A DNA stretch of 64,000 bases from Variibacter gotjawalensis (GTDB lineage Bacteria; Pseudomonadota; Alphaproteobacteria; Rhizobiales; Xanthobacteraceae), in NCBI RefSeq assembly GCF_002355335.1, contig NZ_AP014946.1:3053501-3117500 (forward strand), read 5' to 3'. Each line of letters begins with the position of its first letter. Position 1 is the stretch's first letter. The translations under genes were made by a program, and so were the position numbers. This document shows positions 52,797 through 59,624 of the stretch, piece after piece. Below the pieces are notes generated by a model. It had not been told where the DNA came from. It saw only the letters and a list, made by a program, of their open reading frames with translations, and searched no databases.

Positions 52797-53297
52797 TTAC
52801 TTCGAAACAGGCTTGATGCTCTCGCCGATAGCTTTCAGCGCCGGCTCGTTGAGCTTTGCACCTTCAGCATCGCCCCAGAAATATAGGAGTACCGAATCTT
52901 TCGCATTCAGGATGACGAAAGTCAGTGCCGCAAATGTCGGGCCGTCTTTATCCCGAGCCTTCCACACGATATCGATCGCGTCGAGATCGTTGATCTTGCT
53001 CTCTTTTTGAATGGGCGGACCTTCGAGAGTAATCCCCTCTTCTTGATAATATTCGACCGCCTGCTTCAGTGCTTCTTCCACATTCGCGATTTCGACAGCT
53101 TCCGCCGCGATGTAGACCTTGTTGTCTGGAGAAGTCGCTTCGACGCCGTCTTCGATCGGTTTCGGATTCCAACTATCTGGCACCACGATAACTGCGACCG
53201 GACGGTCATCGCCGATGGTGAAGCTTTTCGCGATCGCGGGAGAAGACGCTGCGAAGGCCGCGCAAGCCAACGCCGCTAAAACGTTCCTAAAACGCAT
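52797..53297 (-). CDS. Secreted hypothetical protein
   Basis: A 166-residue protein with a signal peptide at 1-22 (MRFRNVLAALACAAFAASSP, cut after AIA). The mature part begins FTIGDDRPVAVIVVPDSWNP and continues with GVEATSPDNKVYIAAEAVE and a C-terminal alpha/beta segment. The sequence order recalls small PsbP/DUF1795-like periplasmic proteins, but this is only a resemblance. The start at 53297 is fixed by the signal peptide. It has its own terminator. Confidence 0.7.
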   Translation of the reverse strand: MRFRNVLAALACAAFAASSPAIAKSFTIGDDRPVAVIVVPDSWNPKPIEDGVEATSPDNKVYIAAEAVEIANVEEALKQAVEYYQEEGITLEGPPIQKESKINDLDAIDIVWKARDKDGPTFAALTFVILNAKDSVLLYFWGDAEGAKLNEPALKAIGESIKPVSK

Positions 53298-53568
53298 TTT
53301 CGGACCCTGTGTGACGGATGAAGCCGCAATCGCACTGGGTAATTTAGTACAGGCCAAAGTCAAGCGGTACGAGCGTCGCCTCTGCAGGATTGGGGGCCAT
53401 AAGAGACGACGCTCTGCGCGTCCTCCGGGAAGCGGCGGCTCAGGATAACGCGCGCAATTGAGTATCCGCATCATCGCGAGATAGGGAAAGCGCAAACGAT
53501 ACATGCAGTGAATCGTATAATTAATGTCCAGCGTTCGGCCGTCGAAGGAATGGGTGTCTCGGATTGCG

Positions 53569-53837
53569 TCAAGCCTTTAGCCACTCTGGACGGTTCGGCA
53601 GGAAGCCGTCGCCGCCAAAAGCGGCCAGCATGGCCTCAGCGTCGGACTTCTTCTCAAAGACGAAGCAAAGCCACTGCTTGTCCTCAATGAACTGGGAGGT
53701 CTTAAGACCGGCTCTAGCCCTCGCAGGCGACACCATTGCTCAGCCGCGATGTTGGCTCCGTATGACCACGGGAAGAGCGCCCATGTATCTTCGTGCTTCT
53801 TGGAGAAGTCATAGAGGTGGCGATCGCGCCGGCTCAC
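53569..53837 (-). pseudogene. Frameshifted small gene
   Basis: Two pieces of one apparent protein lie in different frames. From GTG at 53837 the frame reads SRRDRHLYDFSKKHEDTWAL, then FPWSYGANIAAEQWCRLR. Around 53705-53715 the sense shifts to the frame that continues GLKTSQFIEDKQWLCFVFE, then KKSDAEAMLAAFGGDGFLPN, and stops at 53569. The second frame could also be read as a stand-alone 55-residue protein from ATG at 53736. The GTG overlaps the stop of the remnant upstream (GTGA). The family is unknown; both parts have protein-like composition, which favours a single disrupted gene. Confidence 0.5.
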
Positions 53838-54034
53838 GGCTTTCCCCCGGTTATTGCCCTCAGCTTCGGAACGAGTGCCGGTGGCAAGTCGGGCGGCGGC
53901 CCTCCGTGAATGTCAGGAAAGTCGGCTTGGCAGAAGTTCTTGCCCGGGTGCTCACCGCGTAAGTTGCAGTCGGCCGTGAGCAGAAGCGCCGCCGATAACT
54001 TCGCCTGCGGGCCGAACTTCGCCGCTAGCCCTGG
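53834..54034 (-). pseudogene. 5'-truncated gene remnant
   Basis: An open frame without a start codon reads LAAKFGPQAKLSAALLLTAD, then CNLRGEHPGKNFCQADFPDI and PPALVPKLRAITGGKP, and ends in a TGA that overlaps the GTG of the next remnant. A stop codon at 54035-54037 closes it upstream. It looks like the C-terminal part of a gene once coupled to its neighbour. No family is recognised. Confidence 0.4.
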
Positions 54035-54267
54035 CTAACCGATAACGTCCCTCCCGCCCACACCTCGCGCAACCGATCCGCAATACGACATACGGTTATT
54101 CGACGAGGATCACTAGGACTCGGCTACTGAACGTGGCGGCCCAGAATGAGAACGAAATGAGAACATGCAAGCCGCTGCATCTGGTGGGTGCGTCGGCCGG
54201 TAAAGGCAACGATTGATTCACTCACCCGGTGCATGCTCCGCCTGGGGACGTTTCGTGGACACGACCG

Positions 54268-55386
54268 ATGCTGTTTCGCGAATTGCTGGAAGATTTTCTC
54301 CAGTGCCTGGGTCTGATCTCACTCATATCGATCGGCTATGGCTTCTTCGTACGCTTAAGGCCCGTCTGGATTGGCCAGCTCGCAACTGGCGCCTCGATTG
54401 CCGCTGCTGCAGCAATCTCGATGGCCGTACCTGTTGTGATAGACGGTCTATTTTTTGACCTCCGCCATGTCTTCGTTTTGATCTCGATGATGTACGGCGG
54501 ACCTGTTGGTCTGCTGCTAACTGTGTTGGTCACTGCTGCATTCAGAGCTTGGACCGCAGGCCCAGCAATGGCCGCCGGTCTTGTTGGGATAGGCTTATCA
54601 GCTGGCGCGAGTATCGTTCTTGCGCATTACGTGCCGAAAGTGAGCGTTTCGGAACGAGCGTTATTCCTTCTGGGCGCTTCTTTCATTTCGCTGTTGAGCC
54701 TGTTCTTGCTCCCTGGATCCATGCTCACGACGGCGATCAACAAGGTAGTTGTTCCGCTAACTGTGGCGAACTTCCTTGGTGTTTCGATCGCAGTGCTTCT
54801 GCTCGAAATCAAGCGTACACGCTGGACGCACGAGGTCCAGCTTGCAAACGATGCGCGCTTCGACCTCTTGACCGGCATCCGTAATCGACGAGTTTTCGAC
54901 CGAGTTGCGCCTCGGTTAGTTGAGCGAAGCGTTCGTCAGCAGAAACCGGTTGGCGTTCTCATGCTCGACATCGATCGATTCAAGAGCATCAACGATACTT
55001 ATGGCCATCACGCGGGCGATGAGGTTCTCAAGCGCGTCGCTCATCTTCTTGATGATGCAGCTCGCGCAGGTGATTTGGTTGCTCGTTTTGGTGGAGAAGA
55101 ATTTGCAATCGTTCTACCAGGCGCCAACGAAGCCGTGAGTCGTTCGATCGCCGATAGATACCGATCGGTGATACAATCGGCCAGCATCGTCGTTGATGGA
55201 AAAGTTATTCCGGTAACTGCCAGCATCGGTTTTTATGTCGTTGAATCAATCGAAGACCTCGAAAAAATATTGCGAAAAGCAGATAGCGCGCTCTACCGGG
55301 CCAAAACGAACGGTCGCAACAGAACGGAAGGATGGCAGCCAAACCAGCTTTCGCTCGCCTACGGGCAACCGATAATTCGTCGCTGA
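54268..55386 (+). CDS. Diguanylate cyclase with 5TMR-like membrane sensor
   Basis: A 372-residue protein with an N-terminal membrane domain of five to six helices (about 5-185). The segment LRHVFVLISMMYGGPVGLLL and the following helices resemble the 5TM receptor domain of LytS (5TMR_LYT). The GGDEF domain (about 205-365) has DLLTGIRNRRVFDR, LMLDIDRFKSINDTYGHHAG and the active site RFGGEEFAIVLPG. The I-site RxxD is present as RAGD. It should make cyclic di-GMP. The ATG at 54268 is preferred; GTG at 54229 would add 13 polar residues. The nearest gene is over 200 bases away, and no phosphodiesterase is adjacent. Confidence 0.9.
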   Translation: MLFRELLEDFLQCLGLISLISIGYGFFVRLRPVWIGQLATGASIAAAAAISMAVPVVIDGLFFDLRHVFVLISMMYGGPVGLLLTVLVTAAFRAWTAGPAMAAGLVGIGLSAGASIVLAHYVPKVSVSERALFLLGASFISLLSLFLLPGSMLTTAINKVVVPLTVANFLGVSIAVLLLEIKRTRWTHEVQLANDARFDLLTGIRNRRVFDRVAPRLVERSVRQQKPVGVLMLDIDRFKSINDTYGHHAGDEVLKRVAHLLDDAARAGDLVARFGGEEFAIVLPGANEAVSRSIADRYRSVIQSASIVVDGKVIPVTASIGFYVVESIEDLEKILRKADSALYRAKTNGRNRTEGWQPNQLSLAYGQPIIRR

Positions 55387-55409
55387 GAAGTCACTGCAAT
55401 GCAGATTTG

Positions 55410-55853
55410 TTAAGCCAGCGGACAACGTATCTGAGAGATCGTTTTGCCGCCGGATGAGAGATCAAAATCATATGCGGCATCACCAATTTCGAGTGTGAAT
55501 TTTCTAGCGGCGATCAGGCGGGCAATCGTCTCGGCGCGGCCACCGCCGGTCCATTTCGAAGCAACAATAGTGTTGCCGGTACGCCCAACAGAGCCTTGAT
55601 CATTTTCGAAAGCGCCCTTGTCGTACTTGAAGCGAAGCGATTGGCTCGCCTTAGGAGCAGTAAACAAGAGGACTTCGATGGAAAGCTCGTTTCCGATACA
55701 TAGAACCTGCAGCCGCGCAGCGCCGCTGGGTGCCCAGGCCAACTCATATCGTTGATTTGTTGACCTATCGAACAGCTGAACCAGATGCCAAGAAAACGCG
55801 GGCGTCGCAAAACAAGCCGCGACAAATATGAAAGCAATTCGCAATGTAACCAT
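55410..55853 (-). CDS. Secreted hypothetical protein
   Basis: A 147-residue protein with signal peptide MVTLRIAFIFVAACFATPAF at 1-20. The mature part begins WHLVQLFDRSTNQRYELAWA, with repeated short strands and SKWTGGGRAETIARLIAARK near the C-terminus, plus two cysteines (VLCIG, IRCPL). The length and pattern recall small periplasmic proteins such as IalB-like ones, but I do not claim the family. The start at 55853 is set by the signal peptide. It is convergent with the diguanylate cyclase, 23 bases apart. Confidence 0.65.
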   Translation of the reverse strand: MVTLRIAFIFVAACFATPAFSWHLVQLFDRSTNQRYELAWAPSGAARLQVLCIGNELSIEVLLFTAPKASQSLRFKYDKGAFENDQGSVGRTGNTIVASKWTGGGRAETIARLIAARKFTLEIGDAAYDFDLSSGGKTISQIRCPLA

Positions 55854-56056
55854 GGAGCAGGCTAGCGTACGCCCGATCGACCAACAACAAATTAAAGCAC
55901 CTGCCCTCTTCCCATCTCCGCCGTTTAGCTTTGCTCCATCATCAGCCAAACAGAAGTGGATCGCCAGGCAGTTATAAAAAGATTGGGTACCAAAGGCAGC
56001 GCAGATCCGTCGGACAAGTCCGAACAAATAAAATGACGTTTACCGCCACTTGATCA

Positions 56057-56251
56057 CTACGAAAGCTTTGCCACCCTTCTTAACGACACCTTCTCAGGCA
56101 ACACTTGCTCCTGGTGCACAAACTTCGTCATCGACGAACCGAAGAGAAGCGTTTCGGCCGCTGCCCGCATTTTCTTCGCGTCTTTAGGATTGCTCATCAT
56201 GTCAGCGATTTGGAGCATCCGCTGTGCTTTTTCATAAGGGTCTTCTGCCAT
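56057..56251 (-). CDS. Small hypothetical protein
   Basis: A 64-residue, charged, mostly helical protein starting MAEDPYEKAQRMLQIADMMS, with NPKDAKKMRAAAETLLFGSS in the middle and a basic tail. No signal peptide or membrane segment. The ATG at 56251 has GAGGTGA just upstream on the minus strand, which supports translation. Family unknown. Confidence 0.5.
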   Translation of the reverse strand: MAEDPYEKAQRMLQIADMMSNPKDAKKMRAAAETLLFGSSMTKFVHQEQVLPEKVSLRRVAKLS

Positions 56252-56447
56252 GTCTCACCTCGCAGACATTATATGAGGACGACCCTAATGCCCTCTTACG
56301 ACTTGGGTATTCATCGAGCCGCAGCAATCTTCTGCTGATAGCGACGGCAGTGCCCGTATCCGGGCATGCCCAATAGCGGCCGTGGAACGATAAAGTCGTT
56401 CCAACATTGAGTCGCGTCTGGGCTAGCAACGCGTATCGTAGGCTTCC

Positions 56448-57357
56448 ATGTCATCTCGCAAGCGCCCCGCCGCGCCCGCCGGCTTTCCCGGCTTTCTCGA
56501 ACCCGCTAAGCCGAACCTGTTGAAGGTCGCGCCATATGACGAGAAATGGATTCACGAAGTCAAGTTTGATGGCTATCGCATCCAGGCCGGTATTCACGCC
56601 AGCGAGGTGACGCTCTGGACCCGCAACGGCTACGACTACACGATCGCATCCTGATGTCGTCTCGGCTCTGAATGCGTTGCCCGCATCCGTCGCCATCCTC
56701 GACGGCGAGAAAATCGTCCCCAACTATGCGGGCGGCGACTTTACGGCGTTGCATAGCGGCAAGCGCCTTAGCGACGTGCAGTATCGGATCTTCGACATCC
56801 TCTGGCGCGACGGCGTTGATTTGCGAGACCTGCCTTTGATGAAGCGCAAGGATGCACTCTCGCAGGTGTCGAAGTTCTCTACACCGTCACCGCTGCAATA
56901 CGTCGAGTGGATCGAAGACACCGGGTCCACGCGTGTTCGAGAGTGCATGCGATCTCGGTCTCGAAGGCATCATCTGCAAACGCATAGACGCGCCGTGCAG
57001 ATCCGGCGACAAACCGACTGGGTCAAGGTAAAGTGCTCCAAGCGCGCCGAGTACACAATCGTCGGCTATGTGCCTTCAACGCGCGGCCGCGGTGTTGAGG
57101 CGCTACGCCTCGCACGCAAGAACGGTCGCAAGCTCGAATACGTCGGCAAGGTCAGCACTGGTTTCTCAGCCAAGTCCGGCGCCGAGGTGCGCGCGAAGCT
57201 AGAGCCGTTGATGCGCAACGCTGCAGCCTTGACCAAGTCGATCGACAAGCCCGGCACGGTGTGGGTTGAGCCACGCTACAGCGCGCGCGTCGAGTATCTT
57301 GAAGAAGTTGAAGGCGGGCTGAGGCATGCGAGCTTTAAGGGGTTAGCAGATGAGTGA
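56448..57357 (+). pseudogene. LigD-type ATP-dependent DNA ligase, frameshifted
   Basis: A stand-alone ATP-dependent ligase of about 300 residues can be reconstructed across frames. Frame one (56448-56654) holds the adenylation motif HEVKFDGYR. After a shift near 56645, the frame continues SALNALPASVAILDGEKIVP and YRIFDILWRDGVDLRDLPLM. Near 56935 the sense moves to a frame with DLGLEGIICKR (motif IV), then returns near 57005 to DWVKVKCSKRAEYTIVGYVP. At least three frameshifts therefore break it. LigD/LigC ligases act with Ku in non-homologous end joining; no Ku gene is near. The last frame (56677-57357) stays open for 226 codons but lacks the catalytic lysine. Confidence 0.85.
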
Positions 57358-57547
57358 TCGACCACCTGAAGCGCCGAAGACACACGAGACGCCGCAGATC
57401 GTGATGCAAGCGCTTCCCGGCGGTTTTTTGCAACTCGAAATCAAGGGTGTTGTACCGGCAGAGATTGGCGCCAAACTTCTTGGTGTGTTGAGCGAGTATC
57501 GCGACAGCCGACCTACAGCTCCGTCCGCAACCAAATCTGTTAGTTGA
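57350..57547 (+). CDS. Small hypothetical protein
   Basis: A 65-residue soluble protein whose ATG overlaps the end of the ligase remnant (ATGAGTGA). It contains VMQALPGGFLQLEIKGVVPA and EIGAKLLGVLSEYRDSR, flanked by polar ends. No known family. It was probably coupled to the ligase gene when that was intact, and may still be translated. Confidence 0.45.
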   Translation: MSDRPPEAPKTHETPQIVMQALPGGFLQLEIKGVVPAEIGAKLLGVLSEYRDSRPTAPSATKSVS

Positions 57548-57665
57548 AGATCGGCTTCACTAAGACAACTGCTAAGATGGCCATGCAAGCTAGCGCAGCA
57601 ATCCAAAACAGCACTGTCAAATATCGCTTCACCGCCGGACCGTCTTTGCCGCTGCGATATGGCAT
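57540..57665 (-). CDS. Very small membrane protein
   Basis: A 41-residue protein, MPYRSGKDGPAVKRY followed by one membrane helix (LTVLFWIAALACMAILAVVL) and a short tail VKPIFN. The ATG at 57665 has AGGAG eight bases upstream on the minus strand, a convincing ribosome site. It overlaps the end of the previous gene by eight bases, tail to tail. The function is unknown. Confidence 0.5.
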   Translation of the reverse strand: MPYRSGKDGPAVKRYLTVLFWIAALACMAILAVVLVKPIFN

Positions 57666-57748
57666 CGAACTTCTCCTGTCAGCGCAATAACCTGAAGCAA
57701 AACTTGGCCGGTTGATGCTGCCGCCATATTCCGCTAAACGCAAATGTT

Positions 57749-57949
57749 ATGAAGGCTACAGCCAATAAGCCAAAGAAGCGCGGGCGACCTGCCACCGGGA
57801 TGGACCCGATGTTTGGCCTCCGGCTAGGCAAAGATTTGAGCGAACCTCTCGATAAGGCTGCCCGCAAGCTCGACCAAACTCGGTCAGCACTTATCCGAAC
57901 CGCGATCCGCGAATGGCTTGCGAGGAATGGCCACCAGAAGAAATTCTAG
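57749..57949 (+). CDS. Ribbon-helix-helix DNA-binding protein
   Basis: A 66-residue protein. The basic N-terminus KKRGRPATG resembles an AT-hook. It is followed by a short beta strand (MFGLRLGKDL) and two helices (LDKAARKLDQTRSALIRTAI and REWLARNG), the pattern of CopG/MetJ-type ribbon-helix-helix proteins. Such proteins are antitoxins, plasmid copy control or island regulators; no toxin gene is adjacent. It lies next to the integrase remnant, so a role in regulating the former element is plausible but not shown. Confidence 0.7.
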   Translation: MKATANKPKKRGRPATGMDPMFGLRLGKDLSEPLDKAARKLDQTRSALIRTAIREWLARNGHQKKF

Positions 57950-57956
57950 GAGTGGC

Positions 57957-58400
57957 TTACGGCTTCCGTGGGTTGTTCCGGTCTGCGACCGGCAGTTCCC
58001 CGATCACTGGATAGGCGTAAACTTCCAACGTTCTTTCCCACTGCGCCGCGTGTTTCTCGTTACGCCACCCAGCCTTGTTCGCGTCGATATAACGCTTCGC
58101 GCAGTCCGCGAACGTGACCGTCACACCCTCGGAAAGTTGACGCTGCAAAAGAGGGTCGAGGCCAGCTTGAAGTGCTTTACGCAACTCTGCTGCTGCTGCC
58201 CTTGCGTCTGCTAGCGAGACGTCGCGTGCACTTCCTAGGCCCATTTCGCGGAGTTTGTTGTTGCGGCGATAGAGGAACACCCATTTGCGACCTCCGCTCG
58301 GCGAGATCGAAAGATAAAGCCCACCGCCATCGCCGTGCCGGCCTGTTTTTCTCAATGTAGCGACTGTCCGCGCGGACAGCTTATGGATTTGACGAGGCAT
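57957..58400 (-). pseudogene. Truncated tyrosine-type integrase
   Basis: A 147-residue N-terminal piece of a phage/island integrase of the P4 type. It starts MPRQIHKLSARTVATLRKTG, then has HGDGGGLYLSISPSGGRKWV and YRRNNKLREMGLGSARDVSL, the DUF4102 arm-binding domain. The start of the core-binding domain (FADCAKRYIDANKAGW) follows, and the frame ends shortly after YAYPVIGELPVAD. The catalytic domain with the R-H-R-Y residues, about 200 residues, is missing. The start at 58400 faces the right end of the island, as in intact islands. It cannot catalyse recombination. Confidence 0.85.
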
Positions 58401-58415
58401 CGAACCCTTCGAGCT

Positions 58416-58439
58416 GGCCCTAACTTCGGCCCTAACTTT
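58416..58439. repeat. Tandem 12-bp repeat, right end of the island
   Basis: Two adjacent 12-mers, GGCCCTAACTTC and GGCCCTAACTTT, just upstream of the integrase start. They share sequence, period and orientation with 48822-48845 at the other end. Confidence 0.5.
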
Positions 58440-58465
58440 GAGCGTCGATTGTAGCACGCTTGGAC

Positions 58466-58485
58466 ACACGTCGGTACACGTCAGT
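58466..58485. repeat. Tandem 10-bp repeat near the right end
   Basis: ACACGTCGGT followed directly by ACACGTCAGT, nine of ten bases identical, between the 12-mers and the 14-bp repeat. It could be another protein-binding site of the former recombination system. Confidence 0.35.
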
Positions 58486-58566
58486 AGAGAGAAACCCCTG
58501 CAAAACGCCTTGAAATGTACTCTTCTGTGGACATTGGGAAAGGCCGGTGCAATAGAGTTTGGCAGA

Positions 58567-58580
58567 CACCCCTTCCGCCA
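58567..58580 (+). repeat. attR-like repeat (copy of the tRNA-Ser 3' end)
   Basis: CACCCCTTCCGCCA, identical to 48753-48766 and in the same orientation. Upstream of it the rest of a tRNA is absent, so it is a duplicated end and not a gene. Confidence 0.65.
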
Positions 58581-58709
58581 AAACTCGATCCGCCCTCCTC
58601 CGGTCGATCTAACGAGCTTGGGAAGGGCGCCAGGCGTTATCCTTCACTCCAAATGGAGTAGCGCCTCATCGTGTTTGTTCGGCATGGCCGGCGCGCCACT
58701 CGGCGCGCC

Positions 58710-59624
58710 TCAGCGCGCCCGCAAAACAAAGATCATCTGAGAGAGCCGCGAGAACGGGCGGCGAATGAAATCGAACGCTGCGAACACGGCTTGAAGGACC
58801 GGAATCAGCGGGTGATATACGATCGGCTTTTCGCGGGAGCCCTTGACGAGCCCAACGCGGCGCAGTTCATTCAGCACCGAGACTGCCCAGAACGGCGCTC
58901 CCTGCGTATACGCGAAGGAATGAACAACCAAGCCTTGTTGCTCAGCGAAACGCGTCAAACTCTCTCGATTGAAAAGCACAAAATGGCGCGGGGTATGGTA
59001 GCCGCCCCACGAGCGACGCCGGAAAATGGTCGCATCCAGCGCATTGAAATTCGGCGTTTTAATCAGCAGCAGCCCGCCAGGATTCAGTAAGGATCGGGCC
59101 TTGCCGAGAATCTGATCCGGTCGGTGGACATGCTCGATGACGTTCAACATGAGAATGAGATCGAAGCGATCAGTCGTCTCGAAATCCTCGATCGGACCTA
59201 GAAAATAGTCGTGCCCCGCAGCTACCGCAGCGTCTCCGGCACCTGGGTCGATGTCGACAACTTGGGTCTTAGTCACACGCGCGTCGCTTTGTCTCACAAT
59301 GTCTAGCAACCAGCCCGAGCCGCCACCGACATCCAGAGCCGCGAGCTGCGAGCCAGTTTGCTGTTTTAGAATAGACGCGAACATACGCCGATCGAGCCAG
59401 CGCTTGATGCGCTGGACGATGCCATCGCTCCGTCCGAACGCGTAATAGTTGGTGGGATAAATCTCTGAAAGCCGATCGTGAAGCATCGGAGCTATGAAGA
59501 GGACCTCACAGTCGTCACACCGATAAAACTCAAACATCGCTTCCGTCGTGAAGTATTCGATGTCGGTTGCCGCAGCGTGCAGCCTCGTGTTCTTCCCATC
59601 GCAAACAGGACAGAGTTTCGTCAT
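58710..59624 (-). CDS. Class I SAM-dependent methyltransferase with N-terminal zinc-ribbon-like segment
   Basis: A 304-residue methyltransferase. The first 45 residues carry CPVCDG and CDDCEVLF, two cysteine pairs as in many methyltransferases of glycan and natural-product clusters. The Rossmann domain has LDVGGGSGWLLDIV (motif I), VVDIDPGAG, and LILMLNVIEHVHRPDQILGK, followed by LLIKTPNFNALDATI. The ATG at 59624 overlaps the desaturase stop (ATGA), so the two are translationally coupled and probably act on the same product, perhaps a lipid. An in-frame GTG nine bases upstream is less likely. The substrate is unknown. Confidence 0.85.
   Translation of the reverse strand: MTKLCPVCDGKNTRLHAAATDIEYFTTEAMFEFYRCDDCEVLFIAPMLHDRLSEIYPTNYYAFGRSDGIVQRIKRWLDRRMFASILKQQTGSQLAALDVGGGSGWLLDIVRQSDARVTKTQVVDIDPGAGDAAVAAGHDYFLGPIEDFETTDRFDLILMLNVIEHVHRPDQILGKARSLLNPGGLLLIKTPNFNALDATIFRRRSWGGYHTPRHFVLFNRESLTRFAEQQGLVVHSFAYTQGAPFWAVSVLNELRRVGLVKGSREKPIVYHPLIPVLQAVFAAFDFIRRPFSRLSQMIFVLRAR

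Larger units (their letters stand above)
48753..58580. mobile_element. Probable decayed genomic island integrated at tRNA-Ser
   Basis: About 9.8 kb bounded by the 14-bp repeat in tRNA-Ser and its copy at 58567-58580. Inside are a truncated tyrosine integrase next to the right end, a ribbon-helix-helix protein, a frameshifted LigD-type ligase, other gene remnants, an RTX-like mini-protein, secreted hypothetical proteins, two outer-membrane barrels and a diguanylate cyclase. Tandem 12-bp repeats lie just inside both ends. Against it: the outer-membrane genes resemble two paralogues outside the island, so some content may be native or recombined. With the integrase broken it should not excise by itself. 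Confidence 0.6.
58401..58709. other. Right end of the island and flanking sequence
   Basis: A stretch of 309 bases without a gene. From left to right: two 12-mers (58416-58439), two tandem 10-mers (58466-58485), the 14-bp repeat at 58567-58580, then about 130 bases of presumed native flank downstream of the methyltransferase stop. Confidence 0.6.

Noticed and set aside
57749-57949. Ribbon-helix-helix protein as an antitoxin of a classical toxin-antitoxin pair
   Set aside because: No same-strand toxin-sized gene within the usual distance; only a small opposite-strand membrane protein is near.
58567-58580. Possible second tRNA-Ser
   Set aside because: Only the last 14 bases match; no anticodon arm or other stems are present upstream, so it is an end duplication.
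48677-58580. Prophage
   Set aside because: No capsid, tail, portal, terminase or lysis genes are present; only an integrase remnant and a DNA-binding protein.
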